A stretch of DNA of 64,000 nt from an uncultured bacterium. Its GTDB lineage: Bacteria > Elusimicrobiota > Elusimicrobia > Elusimicrobiales > Elusimicrobiaceae. The notes under the pieces were generated by a model. That model saw only the letters and a program-made list of their open reading frames with translations. It did no database searches and was not told where the DNA came from. Shown piece by piece: positions 1 through 9,798 of the stretch. Location of the stretch: assembly GCA_949291545.1 (NCBI GenBank), contig CASEWB010000007.1, forward strand, positions 1 through 64,000. Reading direction: 5' to 3'. Position 1 is the first letter of the stretch; every line of letters starts with the position of its first letter. A program made the position numbers and the translations under genes.

Positions 1-1
1 A

Positions 2-3000
2 GCTGTTTCCGGTGCGCTGGACGAAGCGACGGTGACGAAAGAAATCGTCAAAATGGTAGCGGAAAAGACCGGTTACCCCGAAGACATGTTGGACCTGGAC
101 TTGGATATGGAAGCCGACTTGGGCATCGATACGGTTAAACAAGCCGAACTGTTTGCCGCGATGCGCGAACACTATGGCATTGCCCAGCAGGAAGGCATCC
201 AGCTTAAAGACTATCCGACGATCCGCCACTGCATCAACTTTGCATTAGCCAACGCGGGCAAACCCGCGGCGGCCGCGCCGGTTGCCCCGGCGGCTCCTGC
301 GGCTCAACCGGCCGTTGCGAGCGCGCCCGTAACGCCTGCTCCGGCTCCGGCGGTGCAAACCCCGGTTGCTCAGCCTGCGGCTCCGGTACAAGCGCCGGTG
401 GCTCCTGCTCCGAAATTGGCCAAAAAGCCTGAACACGTTGTGGCGGAACACATTGGTGCGCCGCAAGCCGACGCGTTGATTACAAACCCGACGGCTCCGA
501 TTGAAAAGCACTTCTCTTTGGCGGAACGCCCCGAACGGGAAGGCTACCAGGGCGAGCACTGCCACGAGAAAAAGCTGCGCTACGTTACCACGGTAGCCGA
601 CGCGCCGCTGACGGAACGCGAAAACAGACGCTTGTCCAAAGACCGCACCGTATTGTTGTTTGCGGACAACTCGCAGCTGATTAAAGCGTACCAGGAAGAA
701 TTTAAAGAATTGGGTGTGAAGTACCATGTGTTTACCACGCTCAAAACCCGCAGCAAAAACACGACGATCGTGAACTGGGAATCTTACGAGGAAACCGAAG
801 CCGCGTTGAAAGATTACGCCGCCGAAGACCCGAATATCCAGGGTATCGTGTACTTGCTGGGCGCTACAATTAAGAAGTTTGACAAGAAAGCCAGCCCGCA
901 CGCCGAGCTGACCAAATACGTCATGCCGCTGTTTATTGCACTGCGCGTATTTGAAAAAGGCCTCGCTAACCGCCAGGACGCCGATACGTTCTTTGCGGTG
1001 AACACCAAGATTGACGGTAACTTTGGTTATACCACCAAAGACGAGTTCAACCCCATTGTGGGCGCGCTGACCGGCGGCACCACCTGCTACCGCAAAGACG
1101 TGTACGAACGCACGGGCGCAATTTCCAAATTAATGGACTTTGAACCCACCGCCACTCCGGACGAAATGGCCCAAAAAACGATGGACGAAGTGCTCCACGG
1201 CGATATGCGCTTGATGATTGGTACGCGCGACAATGTCCGCTCTACCATTCTCTCGCTGCCGACCCGCCTGGACAGAAGCGTCAAGCACTTTGACTTGGCC
1301 GGCAAGACGATTATCTTCACCGGTTCCGGCCGCGGTATTGGTGCGATGCTCTCGCAGAAAATTGCCGCGCAGTACCACAGCAAGATTATCGTCTTGGATA
1401 TTATTGAAATCCAAGAAAAGACGCCGCTGTGGGCTTCTATGAACGAAGCGGAACTGGCCGCGCTTAAAAAACAAATCTGGGAAGACCTCAAAGCCGATAA
1501 GACCCAAAAGGCCACCCCGGTATTGTTGGAACGCGCCTTCGGCCGCGTGAAAGATTCCATTACGCTCTACAACAACCTGCAGAAACTGCGCGACTTGGGC
1601 AGCGAAGTGGAATACTACCACTGCGACGTGATGAATTCCTCGATGATGAAAGAAGTCTGCACCAAAATCAAAGCCAAGAACGGCCGTGTGGACGGGCTTA
1701 TTCACTTCGCGGGGTTGGAACGCTCCAAGCTGATTTACGACAAAGACCCGGCGGAATACTACCGCATCTTTGACGTAAAAGCCACCAGCTTTGCCACGTT
1801 CCTGGCCAACAACATCGTGCGTGACGACGGCTTCTTCGCTTTTGCGTCCTCCATTGCCGGCAAATACGGCAACTTGGGCCAGAGCGACTACGCCAGCGCC
1901 AACGATTACCTGGCCAAATCGGCCCTGTCCTTGTCCAACCAAGGTTACCGCGCCATCAGCATTGCCATGAGTGCTTACAAGAACGTAGGTATGGGCGTGC
2001 GCGCCGGGGTGGAAACCTTCCTGCGCTCCAACGGCGTGGACTTTGTGGACCCCGAAGACGGTATGCAGATCTTCCTGGACGAAATCGTCTACGGACAAGT
2101 ACCGGAAATCGTATTGACGGGTTCCTTGGGCAGACTGGATTGGGACCATCAGTTAAAGTTTGAATGGGACGAAATCGGAGCCGACGAAGCCGGCTCCGAC
2201 GGTTCCTCCAACACGCCCCAAGGCGGTTCCGCCGCTCCGGCTGCTCCGAAAGCGGCCGCGGGGGTGGATGCCTCTAAAGCCACGCACTTTTTAGGCAACG
2301 TCACTTCCTTGCAAAAGGGTTCGGAAATCCACTTGGAAAAAGAATTCAACTTAAACTCCGATCCGTACCTGGCCGACCACGCTATTGAAGGCACGCCGTA
2401 TGTGCCGGGCGTAATGGGCATTGAAACCTTTATGGAAACGGCCACCGCTTTGACGGGCAATGTGCCGCAGGGCCTCAAAGACGTGCACTTTTACCTGCCG
2501 ATTAAACTGTTAAGAAACCGCCCGCAGGCGGTGCGCGTTATCGGAAAGGCGGCCGGCAATGGCGCGTCGATGGAAATTGAATCCGACTTTATCAACAGCA
2601 AAGGCGTAAAAATGGGTAACACCCGCAGACATTTTACCGCCAAAACGCTGGACGGATTTACCTCCAACTGGGCTTCTGTAAAAGCCGAAGCTATGACTGG
2701 CCTCACCGCTCCTATGAGCGTAAGCAAAGAGGAAATTTACCAAAAGTATTTCCACGGACCTTCCTTCCAGGTGCTCGCGGGGATTATCCGCGTGGACAAA
2801 CACGCCTCGCTGGCGGTTTATAACACCACTCCGCGCCCGCAATGGAACGACGGCCCCCGCACGCTCTTGGCCAACCCGATGTTAATTGAAGCGGCCTTCC
2901 AGTGCTGCGGTTTCCAGGATATGAGCATTGAACACAAAATGACGCTGCCCGACGGCATCGCCGAAGTGGCCGTGCTCAACAACCATGTTCCGCCTGCCCA

Positions 3001-3127
3001 ACTGTACTTGTACGGCGTAAACCGCGGCAACACGGCCGACGGCAAAACCTTGCACGACGCCTATGTGTTTGACGCGCAGGGCAATGTGTGGGTGGAAATC
3101 CACGGTTACCAGGCCATTGGCCAGTAA
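2..3127 (+). CDS. PfaA-like multidomain synthase, C-terminal part (ACP-KR-DH), 5' truncated by the window
   Basis: The frame is open from the first complete codon, so this is the 3' end of a larger polyketide/polyunsaturated-fatty-acid-type synthase; the GTG at 32 is internal. In order: an acyl-carrier domain (about 32-250, motif [10 protein letters not shown]), an Ala/Pro linker (about 255-420), a long ketoreductase region with the Rossmann motif [10 protein letters not shown] near 1320 and the Ser/Tyr/Asn set in SSIAGKYGN and [10 protein letters not shown] near 1850-1910, a second Ala/Pro linker near 2230, and a C-terminal hot-dog dehydratase with [15 protein letters not shown] near 2380. 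Two oddities: the carrier site reads D-T-V where PfaA-type carriers have D-S-I, and the dehydratase motif usually read as LLDAA is LIEAA. A PPTase follows 11 bp downstream, supporting a carrier-dependent assembly line. Domain assignment is confident; the product is unknown. Confidence 0.85.
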   Translation, partial: AVSGALDEATVTKEIVKMVAEKTGYPEDMLDLDLDMEADLGIDTVKQAELFAAMREHYGIAQQEGIQLKDYPTIRHCINFALANAGKPAAAAPVAPAAPAAQPAVASAPVTPAPAPAVQTPVAQPAAPVQAPVAPAPKLAKKPEHVVAEHIGAPQADALITNPTAPIEKHFSLAERPEREGYQGEHCHEKKLRYVTTVADAPLTERENRRLSKDRTVLLFADNSQLIKAYQEEFKELGVKYHVFTTLKTRSKNTTIVNWESYEETEAALKDYAAEDPNIQGIVYLLGATIKKFDKKASPHAELTKYVMPLFIALRVFEKGLANRQDADTFFAVNTKIDGNFGYTTKDEFNPIVGALTGGTTCYRKDVYERTGAISKLMDFEPTATPDEMAQKTMDEVLHGDMRLMIGTRDNVRSTILSLPTRLDRSVKHFDLAGKTIIFTGSGRGIGAMLSQKIAAQYHSKIIVLDIIEIQEKTPLWASMNEAELAALKKQIWEDLKADKTQKATPVLLERAFGRVKDSITLYNNLQKLRDLGSEVEYYHCDVMNSSMMKEVCTKIKAKNGRVDGLIHFAGLERSKLIYDKDPAEYYRIFDVKATSFATFLANNIVRDDGFFAFASSIAGKYGNLGQSDYASANDYLAKSALSLSNQGYRAISIAMSAYKNVGMGVRAGVETFLRSNGVDFVDPEDGMQIFLDEIVYGQVPEIVLTGSLGRLDWDHQLKFEWDEIGADEAGSDGSSNTPQGGSAAPAAPKAAAGVDASKATHFLGNVTSLQKGSEIHLEKEFNLNSDPYLADHAIEGTPYVPGVMGIETFMETATALTGNVPQGLKDVHFYLPIKLLRNRPQAVRVIGKAAGNGASMEIESDFINSKGVKMGNTRRHFTAKTLDGFTSNWASVKAEAMTGLTAPMSVSKEEIYQKYFHGPSFQVLAGIIRVDKHASLAVYNTTPRPQWNDGPRTLLANPMLIEAAFQCCGFQDMSIEHKMTLPDGIAEVAVLNNHVPPAQLYLYGVNRGNTADGKTLHDAYVFDAQGNVWVEIHGYQAIGQ

Positions 3128-3138
3128 CACAGGGCGCA

Positions 3139-3759
3139 ATGTCCTGCCAAATTAAAGTAGTTGATTTAAACCGTCTGCCCCCGGCCGACGAAATCCTGAG
3201 CCAACGGGAAGCGGCGTTTTTCCAAACGCTGCGTTTCCCCAAGCGCAGGGTGGAGTGGCTCGGGGGCAGATTTGCGTTAAAAGAGCTGGTGCGGGCCTGC
3301 TGTGGTGCCTCGTACCGGGAAATTGAAGCCCTGCCGCAGCCTTCCGGCAAGCCGCTTTTATCGGTGGGGGGAAAGGACGCTCCGCTGGCGTTTAGCATTA
3401 CACACAGCCACGGTTGGGCGGCGGCGGCCGTCAGCCAAGACGAGCGGTTTATTGGTATTGATTTGGAAAAAATTGAACACCGCTTGGACGCGTGGGCGAA
3501 AGATTTTTTCCACCCATCGGAACTCACCGGCACGGGCGATCGATTTTTAACCGCGTTGTGGACGCAAAAAGAAGCCGTGGTAAAAGTGCTGGGGACGGGC
3601 CTTTCTTTAAACAGCTACGACGTGCGTTGCATTGACGGAAAACCATTCTTTTTTGGCCCTGCACTGGAAGCCTACGCCCGCTTAGGCCGGCCGGAAATTT
3701 TACTGCAGACGGACGAGCAGATACCCGGCTTTATGTTTACGCTTGCGCACGGGCATTGA
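3139..3759 (+). CDS. 4'-phosphopantetheinyl transferase (Sfp/AcpT family)
   Basis: A 206-residue protein that should transfer the phosphopantetheine arm of CoA to the carrier domains of the preceding synthase. The family signature is visible: IGIDLEKIEH with the metal-binding Asp, then ALWTQKEAVVK, which matches W-T-x-K-E-A-x-x-K. The N-terminal half carries the other usual conserved stretch (SITHSHGWAAAAV). I place the start at the ATG at 3139, 11 bp after the synthase stop with a weak AGGGCG ahead of it; an upstream in-frame ATG at 3088 would overlap the synthase by 40 bp. The adjacency makes co-transcription and a dedicated partner role likely. Confidence 0.85.
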   Translation: MSCQIKVVDLNRLPPADEILSQREAAFFQTLRFPKRRVEWLGGRFALKELVRACCGASYREIEALPQPSGKPLLSVGGKDAPLAFSITHSHGWAAAAVSQDERFIGIDLEKIEHRLDAWAKDFFHPSELTGTGDRFLTALWTQKEAVVKVLGTGLSLNSYDVRCIDGKPFFFGPALEAYARLGRPEILLQTDEQIPGFMFTLAHGH

Positions 3760-3806
3760 ACCTTATTATTTAGTAAAATATAAGGTATATAGATTTCGGA
3801 GGGACT

Positions 3807-5411
3807 ATGATTGAACTCTTTGAGGACCCCAAACACGATAAGCCGTCGGACCAACCCGCTCCGGCCAGCTTGGTAAAATTTCGGCAAGTTTCCCAAGACG
3901 CCTTAAAAGGCGCCGGCGAGGCCCGCATCAAAGCCCAAAAAGACAAAGGCAAGATGACCGCCCGCGAACGTATTTCCTACCTGTTAGATAAAGACAGCTT
4001 TATTGAAATCAAAAGTTTGATGGAAAGCTCCTGCAGCGATTTTGGCATCAAAGATAAACATATCAAAGGCGACGGTGTTATCACCGGTTTTGGCCGCATT
4101 AACGGCCGCGAAGTGGCGCTTTTTGCACAGGATTTTACGCAGCTGGGCGGCTCGCTCGGCTTGGCGCACGCCAAAAAAATTGCCGCATTGATGGACCGCG
4201 CCATCGAAGCCAAAATCCCCGTTATCGGGTTGTATGATTCCGGCGGGGCGCGTATTCAGGAAGGGGTGGACAGCTTAAACGGCTACGGCGAAATTTTTTA
4301 CCGCAACGTAAAAGCTTCCGGCGTCATTCCTCAGATTTCTGTTATTTTAGGCCCCTGCGCGGGCGGTGCGGCGTATTCGCCGGCGTTGACGGACTTTATT
4401 TTTATGGTGGAAGGCATTAGCCATATGTTTATTACCGGTCCGGGTGCCGTGAAGGCCGCCACCGGCGAAGAAGTGGATTTTGACACCTTGGGCGGTTCCC
4501 GCCCCCACAGCGAAAAGAGCGGCGTATGCCAGTTTGTGGCCAAGTCCGAGCAGGACTGCTTCCGCCAGGTGCGCGAACTGCTTTCTTTCCTGCCTCAAAA
4601 CTGCGAAGAAAAACCGCCGCTGGACACCACCAGCGACTTGGTGGAACGCAGCGTGCCGGTGTTGGAACGCGTGTGCGAAATGGACCCGAAAAAAGCGTTT
4701 CGTATTCACCACGTCATTTGGCGCTTGGCGGACGATTACGGATTTTTTGAAATCCACCAAAATTTTGCCAAAAATATTGTTACCGGGTTTATCCGCCTGG
4801 GCGGCCATGTGGTAGGCGTAGTGGCCAATAACCCCGCGTGTTTGGGCGGTGCCTTGGATAGTGACGCCAGCGACAAAGCTGCGCGCTTTATCCGCTTTTT
4901 AAACGCGTTTAATATCCCGCTTTTAACCCTGGTGGACACGGGCGGCTATCTGCCCGGCGTACAGCAGGAACACGGCGGCATTATCCGCCACGGGGCGAAA
5001 CTTTTGTATGCGTATTCCGAGGCGTCTATCCCCAAGGTAACGCTCGTGTTGCGCAAAGCGTACGGCGGTGCCTATATTGCGATGGGTTCCAAATACCTGC
5101 GCGGGGATTTCAACTTTGCGTTCCCTAGTGCGGAAATTGCCGTTATGGGCCCGCGCGGCGCGGTGGAAATTTTGTACTCGCGCGATTTGAAGGCCGAGCC
5201 CGACGCCGCCAAAAAGGAAGAACTGAAGCAAAAAATGACGAAGGAATATTCCGATAAGTTTGCTTCTCCTTACCAAGCGGCTACCAACGGTTCTATCGAC
5301 GAAATCATTGAACCGGCCGAAACGCGTGCCAAAATTATCCGTGCGTTTGAAGTCCTAAAAAACAAACGTGACCCGCGCAAAAACCCGCGTAAGGGCAATA
5401 TTCCGCTGTAA
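3807..5411 (+). CDS. Acyl-CoA carboxylase carboxyltransferase (PccB/MmdA-like)
   Basis: A 534-residue biotin-dependent carboxyltransferase that moves CO2 between carboxybiotin and an acyl-CoA (acetyl- or propionyl-CoA), or works in reverse as a decarboxylase alpha subunit. Both crotonase-fold halves are present: the N half has DSGGARIQEGVDSL and GPCAGGAAYSPA, the C half has DTGGYLPGVQQEHGG and the acyl-CoA pocket motif RKAYGGAYIAMG. Length matches the family. A clear GGAGGG precedes the ATG by 3 nt, and an A/T-rich -10-like TAAAAT lies at 3774-3779. No biotin carboxylase or biotin carrier gene is in the window. Next to the synthase and PPTase it may supply malonyl- or methylmalonyl-CoA extender units; that role is inferred. 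A strong terminator follows. Confidence 0.85.
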   Translation: MIELFEDPKHDKPSDQPAPASLVKFRQVSQDALKGAGEARIKAQKDKGKMTARERISYLLDKDSFIEIKSLMESSCSDFGIKDKHIKGDGVITGFGRINGREVALFAQDFTQLGGSLGLAHAKKIAALMDRAIEAKIPVIGLYDSGGARIQEGVDSLNGYGEIFYRNVKASGVIPQISVILGPCAGGAAYSPALTDFIFMVEGISHMFITGPGAVKAATGEEVDFDTLGGSRPHSEKSGVCQFVAKSEQDCFRQVRELLSFLPQNCEEKPPLDTTSDLVERSVPVLERVCEMDPKKAFRIHHVIWRLADDYGFFEIHQNFAKNIVTGFIRLGGHVVGVVANNPACLGGALDSDASDKAARFIRFLNAFNIPLLTLVDTGGYLPGVQQEHGGIIRHGAKLLYAYSEASIPKVTLVLRKAYGGAYIAMGSKYLRGDFNFAFPSAEIAVMGPRGAVEILYSRDLKAEPDAAKKEELKQKMTKEYSDKFASPYQAATNGSIDEIIEPAETRAKIIRAFEVLKNKRDPRKNPRKGNIPL

Positions 5412-5426
5412 GCAGGCGGACTTTTT

Positions 5427-5464
5427 AAAACTCCCGCGTGGCAAGTGCCAGCGGGAGTTTTTTG
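5427..5464 (+). terminator. Rho-independent terminator of the carboxyltransferase gene
   Basis: An 11-bp stem pairs AAAACTCCCGC (5427-5437) with GCGGGAGTTTT (5451-5461), followed by a run of T. It lies 15 bp after the carboxyltransferase stop. Confidence 0.85.
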
Positions 5465-5621
5465 TTATACAAGCAGTTTCGAAGTTTTCCTTACGGGTAG
5501 GTTTTGCCGCGGCAATCTCGCGCTAGTTGGCCGGACGGGGGGATGCTACTAAAAACTGCGGCAGGAGCTTAGCCTAGAGCCATCAAAAGAGCAGCAAACC
5601 ACCTGTGTACGATAAATTGTT
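5465..5621. other. Unassigned intergenic stretch with base-pairing potential, possible small RNA
   Basis: These 157 bases between two terminators hold no credible ORF. They contain a closing helix GCAGTTT (5473-5479) with AAACTGC (5553-5559) around about 70 nt, and inside it the perfect palindrome TTGCCGCGGCAA (5504-5515). The 3' part (5560-5620) holds further G/A-rich elements. I could not match it to tmRNA, 6S, SRP, RNase P or a riboswitch by eye. Confidence 0.3.
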
Positions 5622-5655
5622 AAAAGCCGCCCCGGATTATTCCGGGGCAGCTTTG
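5622..5655 (-). terminator. Terminator of the malQ-carrier operon
   Basis: The inverted repeat AAAGCCGCCCCGGA / TCCGGGGCAGCTTT has one mismatch and a 4-nt loop. Read on the minus strand it ends in a TTTTAACAATTT tail 17 bp beyond the malQ stop, so it most likely ends the minus-strand transcript. Confidence 0.7.
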
Positions 5656-5672
5656 CATACAAGCGGGGAGGT

Positions 5673-8345
5673 TTACCGTGCGGAATGGGCAATCATTTGG
5701 TTGATTTTTTGGTTAAAAGAGTGTTCATTTAACAATTTTTCCAAAGAAAGCGGCATCCGGTAGCGCCAATAATGGTGCGGGTTTGCTGGCACGTTGATAC
5801 GTTCGGATTGGGGGTCGGGCGCGCGGAGTTTTTCGTCCATGGAGGACCAATCCTGCCACGAAATAAGCGCCAGCATAGACGGGCTTTGCAGATGCAGACG
5901 CAGAATTTGTTCGCAGGTAGCGGCGTCTGCTTCTGCCGGGGCCTGCCCGGGGCGCTGGAGCACTTCGTTCCAAAACCGTTGGGTAAGGGCCGGGCTTTCC
6001 CGCCACCAGCCGCGCAGGACGGACATATCATGCGTAGAAGGCGTGGCTACGGATAGATACGGATAGTGTTGTGTGTCGGCAAAGGCTTCTCCCAAACGTT
6101 TGGGCATACGCTGTATTTCCAGCGACAGCATTTGCAATTTTTCCATCACGCCGGGCACGCAGTCGGGCACCATTCCCAAGTCTTCCGCGCAGGCGAGCAT
6201 TCGGGTGGCTTGTGTAAGAGCGGGGAGTTTTTTCATGGCTTCGTCTTGCCAAAATTGATTGTGCCGCCGGTAGAAGTAATCGTTATACAAACGGGTATAG
6301 GCTTCTTTGTCCCGGGTGTTTAAGGCACGGAAAGCAGAGTCCGTCAAGGCCGCAATCCGCGGGTGATATTGGGTCGGGTCTGTGCGGTCCGGCACAAACA
6401 GTACATTGGCAACAAGCGCATATAAGCCGTTTTTTAGGCGGGCGGAGTCTTCGTCCGTTTTGCCGGCAAAGGCGGCCTCTATCTTGCGTTGGGTGTTGTA
6501 ATCCGGGCGTAAGTCGTATGAGCCGTCCGCGGCGCGGGAAAGATATTTTTTCTTAGCGGCGGGGGCTAAGTCGCCCAGTTTTTCGAACAACACCTGCTCG
6601 GTAATATACGGGCGTACAAAATCCGGATTAAACGGGAGGCCGTAGCTTTCAATTTCCGCCGTGTCCAACGGCCGTGCCGGGGAAAACTGCCCCAACAAGC
6701 CTTGTACGCTGTGGGACGGAATTTCCCAAATGCGGAAGAAGCCCAGCACATGGTCGATACGGTAGGCGTCAAAATAGTTGGCTATATGCGTAAAACGCCG
6801 CTCCCACCAGCGGTAACCGTCGCGGGCCATTACGTCCCAATTGTAAGTGGGGAAACCCCAATTTTGCCCGGTGGCGGAAAAATCGTCCGGCGGGGCGCCG
6901 GCTTGCGCATTGAGGCAAAACAATTCCGGTTCCGTCCAGGCTTCTACGCTGTGGGGGGAAATGCCAATCGGAATATCGCCTTTTAAAATAATGCCTTTTT
7001 CCCGTGCGCGGGCCGAAGCGTGCACCAACTGGGTGTGCAGTAAATATTGCACATAATACCAAAAAGATACCTGGGGGTAATTTTCGGACCTGGGTGCGCA
7101 AAAGGCGTTCAATTCCACTGGCGAAAAACGGGAGTGTTGCGGCCAAGCGGAAAAGTCCGCCGTGTGGTACTGATCGCGCAGCACGCAGAACATCGCATAG
7201 GCCGGCAGCCAATGCTTGTTGGCGTTGTAAAAACGTAAAAAGTCCGCCGTGGATAACACGCTTTTTCCCTCTTGCGCAAAAGCCGCTTTTAGGCGTTCGG
7301 TTTTTAATTGGAGGGCGCTTTCGTAATCGATTTGGGGCAATGCGTTTAGCTGTTGGCGGCGGGTTTCAAATTGCTTTTCGGTTTTTTTATCTAACGGCGG
7401 TAAACGACGCATATCGGCATAAATTGGGTGCAGGGCATACACGGAAAGGGCGTTGTAGGGGTAGGAGTCCTGCCAGGTGCGGGTGAGGGTCGTATCGTTG
7501 ACGGGCAGCAATTGCAAGACGCGTTGCCCTGTTTGCAGGGCCCAGTCGGACAATTTTTCCAAATCGCCAAAATCGCCCACGCCCCAGTCGTCCTCGCTGC
7601 GCAGCGCAAAGACGGGAAGGACCGTCCCCGCCGCCCGCAAAAAATGCATATGGCCAAAGCGCGGGCGCAAGTCATTTTCCACCCACACTTCCGCATTTTT
7701 TAAGTGAGGTTTCTCCAGCCGGCGGTTTGGGCCTTCTTCCCATAAAACCTGCTTATCCGTTTTAATAATAAATTTGTATTCCCGGGGATATTCGGCCTGG
7801 GCATTTAAGGACAAGCTCCATTCGTTGTATTCGCCTTCCGTCATTTTTATTGCGTGTTCCGGGTTCCAGTTTCCCAGTTCGCTGCCCGCGCCGCAAACGT
7901 ATAGTTTCCCAGCGGGCAGAACGGGCGTTTGGGCGCGTAAAATAACCGTGCGTGCAAACAAAGGGGCCGGTGCCGCCGGGAAATGCGCCCGACGCAAAAA
8001 AACATCTGTTGCGGCGGAAGAGTACAACCAAGAAGCCGCCGGCAGGTCCCGCCAAAAATCTTTCAAAAAGTAGCCGCTGGCGGCAGGGTCTGCATACAAT
8101 ACGCGCGGTACCGCGTGCCATTCCGTGCGCAAGGTGTGTGCGCCGCGGCGCACTTCGTAGTGATAGGAAAGCAACGCCGGTTGCTTGAGCAGTAACTGGA
8201 TTTCGCCGGACCAAGTTTTTCCGTCCTGTGTGCTGAGGGGAATATTAATTTTTCGTTCGTTGGGGGCCGCATTAGCGCGGTAGAGCAAGGCATGCAGCGT
8301 TTCGCCCCAAACAGTTTGATACGGCAAGGAAAAAGAAATTTTCAT
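5673..8345 (-). CDS. malQ: 4-alpha-glucanotransferase (amylomaltase) with two N-terminal starch-binding domains, DPE2-like
   Basis: An 890-residue GH77 enzyme that transfers alpha-1,4-glucan segments between maltodextrins or glycogen and releases glucose. The first about 230 residues form two CBM20-like modules; the second reads KLYVCGAGSELGNWNP and HAIKMTEGEYNEW, typical of starch-binding domains. The GH77 barrel follows, with the nucleophile Asp in RIDHVLGFFRIWE, the acid/base Glu in ACAEDLGMVPDCVP, and STHDMSVLRGWW. Plain bacterial MalQ lacks the CBM20 pair; the architecture resembles plant DPE2, which acts on maltose and soluble glucan. It starts 3 bp after the sugar carrier stop and has an AGGAG in that carrier's 3' end, so the two are co-transcribed and probably take up and process maltose-type sugars. 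Confidence 0.92.
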   Translation of the reverse strand: MKISFSLPYQTVWGETLHALLYRANAAPNERKINIPLSTQDGKTWSGEIQLLLKQPALLSYHYEVRRGAHTLRTEWHAVPRVLYADPAASGYFLKDFWRDLPAASWLYSSAATDVFLRRAHFPAAPAPLFARTVILRAQTPVLPAGKLYVCGAGSELGNWNPEHAIKMTEGEYNEWSLSLNAQAEYPREYKFIIKTDKQVLWEEGPNRRLEKPHLKNAEVWVENDLRPRFGHMHFLRAAGTVLPVFALRSEDDWGVGDFGDLEKLSDWALQTGQRVLQLLPVNDTTLTRTWQDSYPYNALSVYALHPIYADMRRLPPLDKKTEKQFETRRQQLNALPQIDYESALQLKTERLKAAFAQEGKSVLSTADFLRFYNANKHWLPAYAMFCVLRDQYHTADFSAWPQHSRFSPVELNAFCAPRSENYPQVSFWYYVQYLLHTQLVHASARAREKGIILKGDIPIGISPHSVEAWTEPELFCLNAQAGAPPDDFSATGQNWGFPTYNWDVMARDGYRWWERRFTHIANYFDAYRIDHVLGFFRIWEIPSHSVQGLLGQFSPARPLDTAEIESYGLPFNPDFVRPYITEQVLFEKLGDLAPAAKKKYLSRAADGSYDLRPDYNTQRKIEAAFAGKTDEDSARLKNGLYALVANVLFVPDRTDPTQYHPRIAALTDSAFRALNTRDKEAYTRLYNDYFYRRHNQFWQDEAMKKLPALTQATRMLACAEDLGMVPDCVPGVMEKLQMLSLEIQRMPKRLGEAFADTQHYPYLSVATPSTHDMSVLRGWWRESPALTQRFWNEVLQRPGQAPAEADAATCEQILRLHLQSPSMLALISWQDWSSMDEKLRAPDPQSERINVPANPHHYWRYRMPLSLEKLLNEHSFNQKINQMIAHSAR

Positions 8346-8348
8346 ACA

Positions 8349-9674
8349 TTACTCCTGCACGGGTTTATGGTCGCGCACCCAAAACGTAAACGCGGCCGCC
8401 GCCAGCAGGCTTAATCCGCCTACGCCTACGGCTGCAATGGCACTGCCGCCCAAAAGGTGCTTCATGATCGGGCCGAAAAACAGGTTCACACAAATTTGGG
8501 GGATTACGATAGAAAAATTAAATACACCCATATAGAACCCCATTTTTTCCGCGGGGAGAGCATTAGAAAGCATGGCATAGGGCATCGAAAGAATGCTGCT
8601 CCACGCAATGCCGATGCACACCATGGGTATAATTAATCCCATTTTGCTAAATTCTACGCCTACTAATGTTAATCCCAGCGAACCCAACCCTAAGCCGCCT
8701 ACGGCCAAACAAACGATGTGAATGGCTTTGGCGGAAAATTTAGTCGTCAGCCACAGCAGGGCAAACGCAAACACAAACGCCACCCCATTATAAATACCAA
8801 AACAGGAACTGCCCCAGTTGGCGGCTGTTTCGTATTGCGGCGTACCGGGCACCGCGTGGAAAACGCCCGAAGCAATCCCGGGCGTAAAATACACCCACAT
8901 TACCATAAACGCCGCCCAGGTGAAAAATTGCACCACCGCCAGGCGGCGCATGGTGGAAGGCATCGTCACCAAAGCGCTGTACATTTCGGACAATGTTTTT
9001 TTGAAGCTGACCGTTTGTTTTTGTAACTGTTTAAACGCGTCCATATCGGCCGGGGGATATTCCGGCGTAGTTTTGATGGTTGCCAAAATGGCTGCCAGCA
9101 GCACCCCCGCACCAATGTAAAACGAGTAGCGTACCGTAGCCGGAATGTGGCCCAGCGGTGCTTCGGTGCTGACGCCTAGCGACGTTAAAATTTGCGGCAG
9201 GAAAGACGCAATTACCGCACCCGCGCCAATCATTACGCTTTGCATAGCGTAACCGGTTTTGCGCTGTTCTTCGGGAAGAATGTCGCCCACGAAGGCGCGG
9301 AACGGTTCCATACTTACATTGACGGACGTGTCCAACACCCACAAGGCAATGACGGCCATCCACACGGCCGAGGCTTGAGGCATCAAAATAAGCGCTATGA
9401 CGGAAAAAATCGCCCCGCCTAAAAAGTAGGGGCGTCTTCTGCCCAGGCGGCACCAGGTGCGGTCGCTGAAATATCCCACCAAGGGCTGTACCAATAAGCC
9501 CGTCACCGGGGCGGCCAGCCACAGCAGCGGAATTTGGTCCTCCCGCGCGCCCAGGCGGGAGTAAATAGCGCTCATGTTGCCCATTTGCAGGGCCCAGCCA
9601 AACTGAATGCCAAAAAAGCCCAGGCACATATACATAATTTGCAAAAATGTTTTTTGCGGACGGTCCGTAGTCAT
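8349..9674 (-). CDS. MFS sugar transporter, GPH/SLC45-like
   Basis: A 441-residue polytopic inner-membrane protein with about 12 hydrophobic segments. The loop between segments 2 and 3 reads [17 protein letters not shown], the marker of the glycoside-pentoside-hexuronide / SLC45 group, and the segment [17 protein letters not shown] is typical of the same group, which carries maltose, sucrose and related sugars with cations. The ATG at 9674 is preceded by AGGAGG. It is the first gene of a two-gene operon with malQ, so an alpha-glucoside such as maltose is the likely substrate; the exact sugar cannot be read from sequence. Confidence 0.8.
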   Translation of the reverse strand: MTTDRPQKTFLQIMYMCLGFFGIQFGWALQMGNMSAIYSRLGAREDQIPLLWLAAPVTGLLVQPLVGYFSDRTWCRLGRRRPYFLGGAIFSVIALILMPQASAVWMAVIALWVLDTSVNVSMEPFRAFVGDILPEEQRKTGYAMQSVMIGAGAVIASFLPQILTSLGVSTEAPLGHIPATVRYSFYIGAGVLLAAILATIKTTPEYPPADMDAFKQLQKQTVSFKKTLSEMYSALVTMPSTMRRLAVVQFFTWAAFMVMWVYFTPGIASGVFHAVPGTPQYETAANWGSSCFGIYNGVAFVFAFALLWLTTKFSAKAIHIVCLAVGGLGLGSLGLTLVGVEFSKMGLIIPMVCIGIAWSSILSMPYAMLSNALPAEKMGFYMGVFNFSIVIPQICVNLFFGPIMKHLLGGSAIAAVGVGGLSLLAAAAFTFWVRDHKPVQE

Positions 9675-9707
9675 AGCTCCTCCTGAAATAAATAAAAGCT
9701 TACTTCC

Positions 9708-9716
9708 ATTATAACA
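9708..9716 (-). promoter_or_regulatory. Extended -10 promoter of the sugar carrier-malQ operon
   Basis: Read on the minus strand this is TGT-TATAAT, 33 bp upstream of the carrier ATG, leaving a short leader that contains AGGAGG. I see no good -35 box. Confidence 0.5.
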
Positions 9717-9783
9717 CTATTTTCAGGCGGCATACGCGGCCGATTTAAACAAACAAAACGGGCTGGAGCCAAAACAAAAAGTT

Positions 9784-9792
9784 TGATATTAT
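9784..9792 (+). promoter_or_regulatory. Extended -10 box directly upstream of the sigma-factor ATG
   Basis: TGA-TATTAT ends 6 nt before the ATG at 9799. There is no Shine-Dalgarno, so the transcript would start at or next to the A of the start codon (leaderless). Confidence 0.5.
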
Positions 9793-9798
9793 GTATAT

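Noticed and set aside
1130-2149. Long minus-strand ORF (339 codons) and the shorter one at 245-901 within the synthase gene
   Set aside because: Both are antisense shadows of the clearly coding plus-strand frame, with low-complexity translations and no SD.
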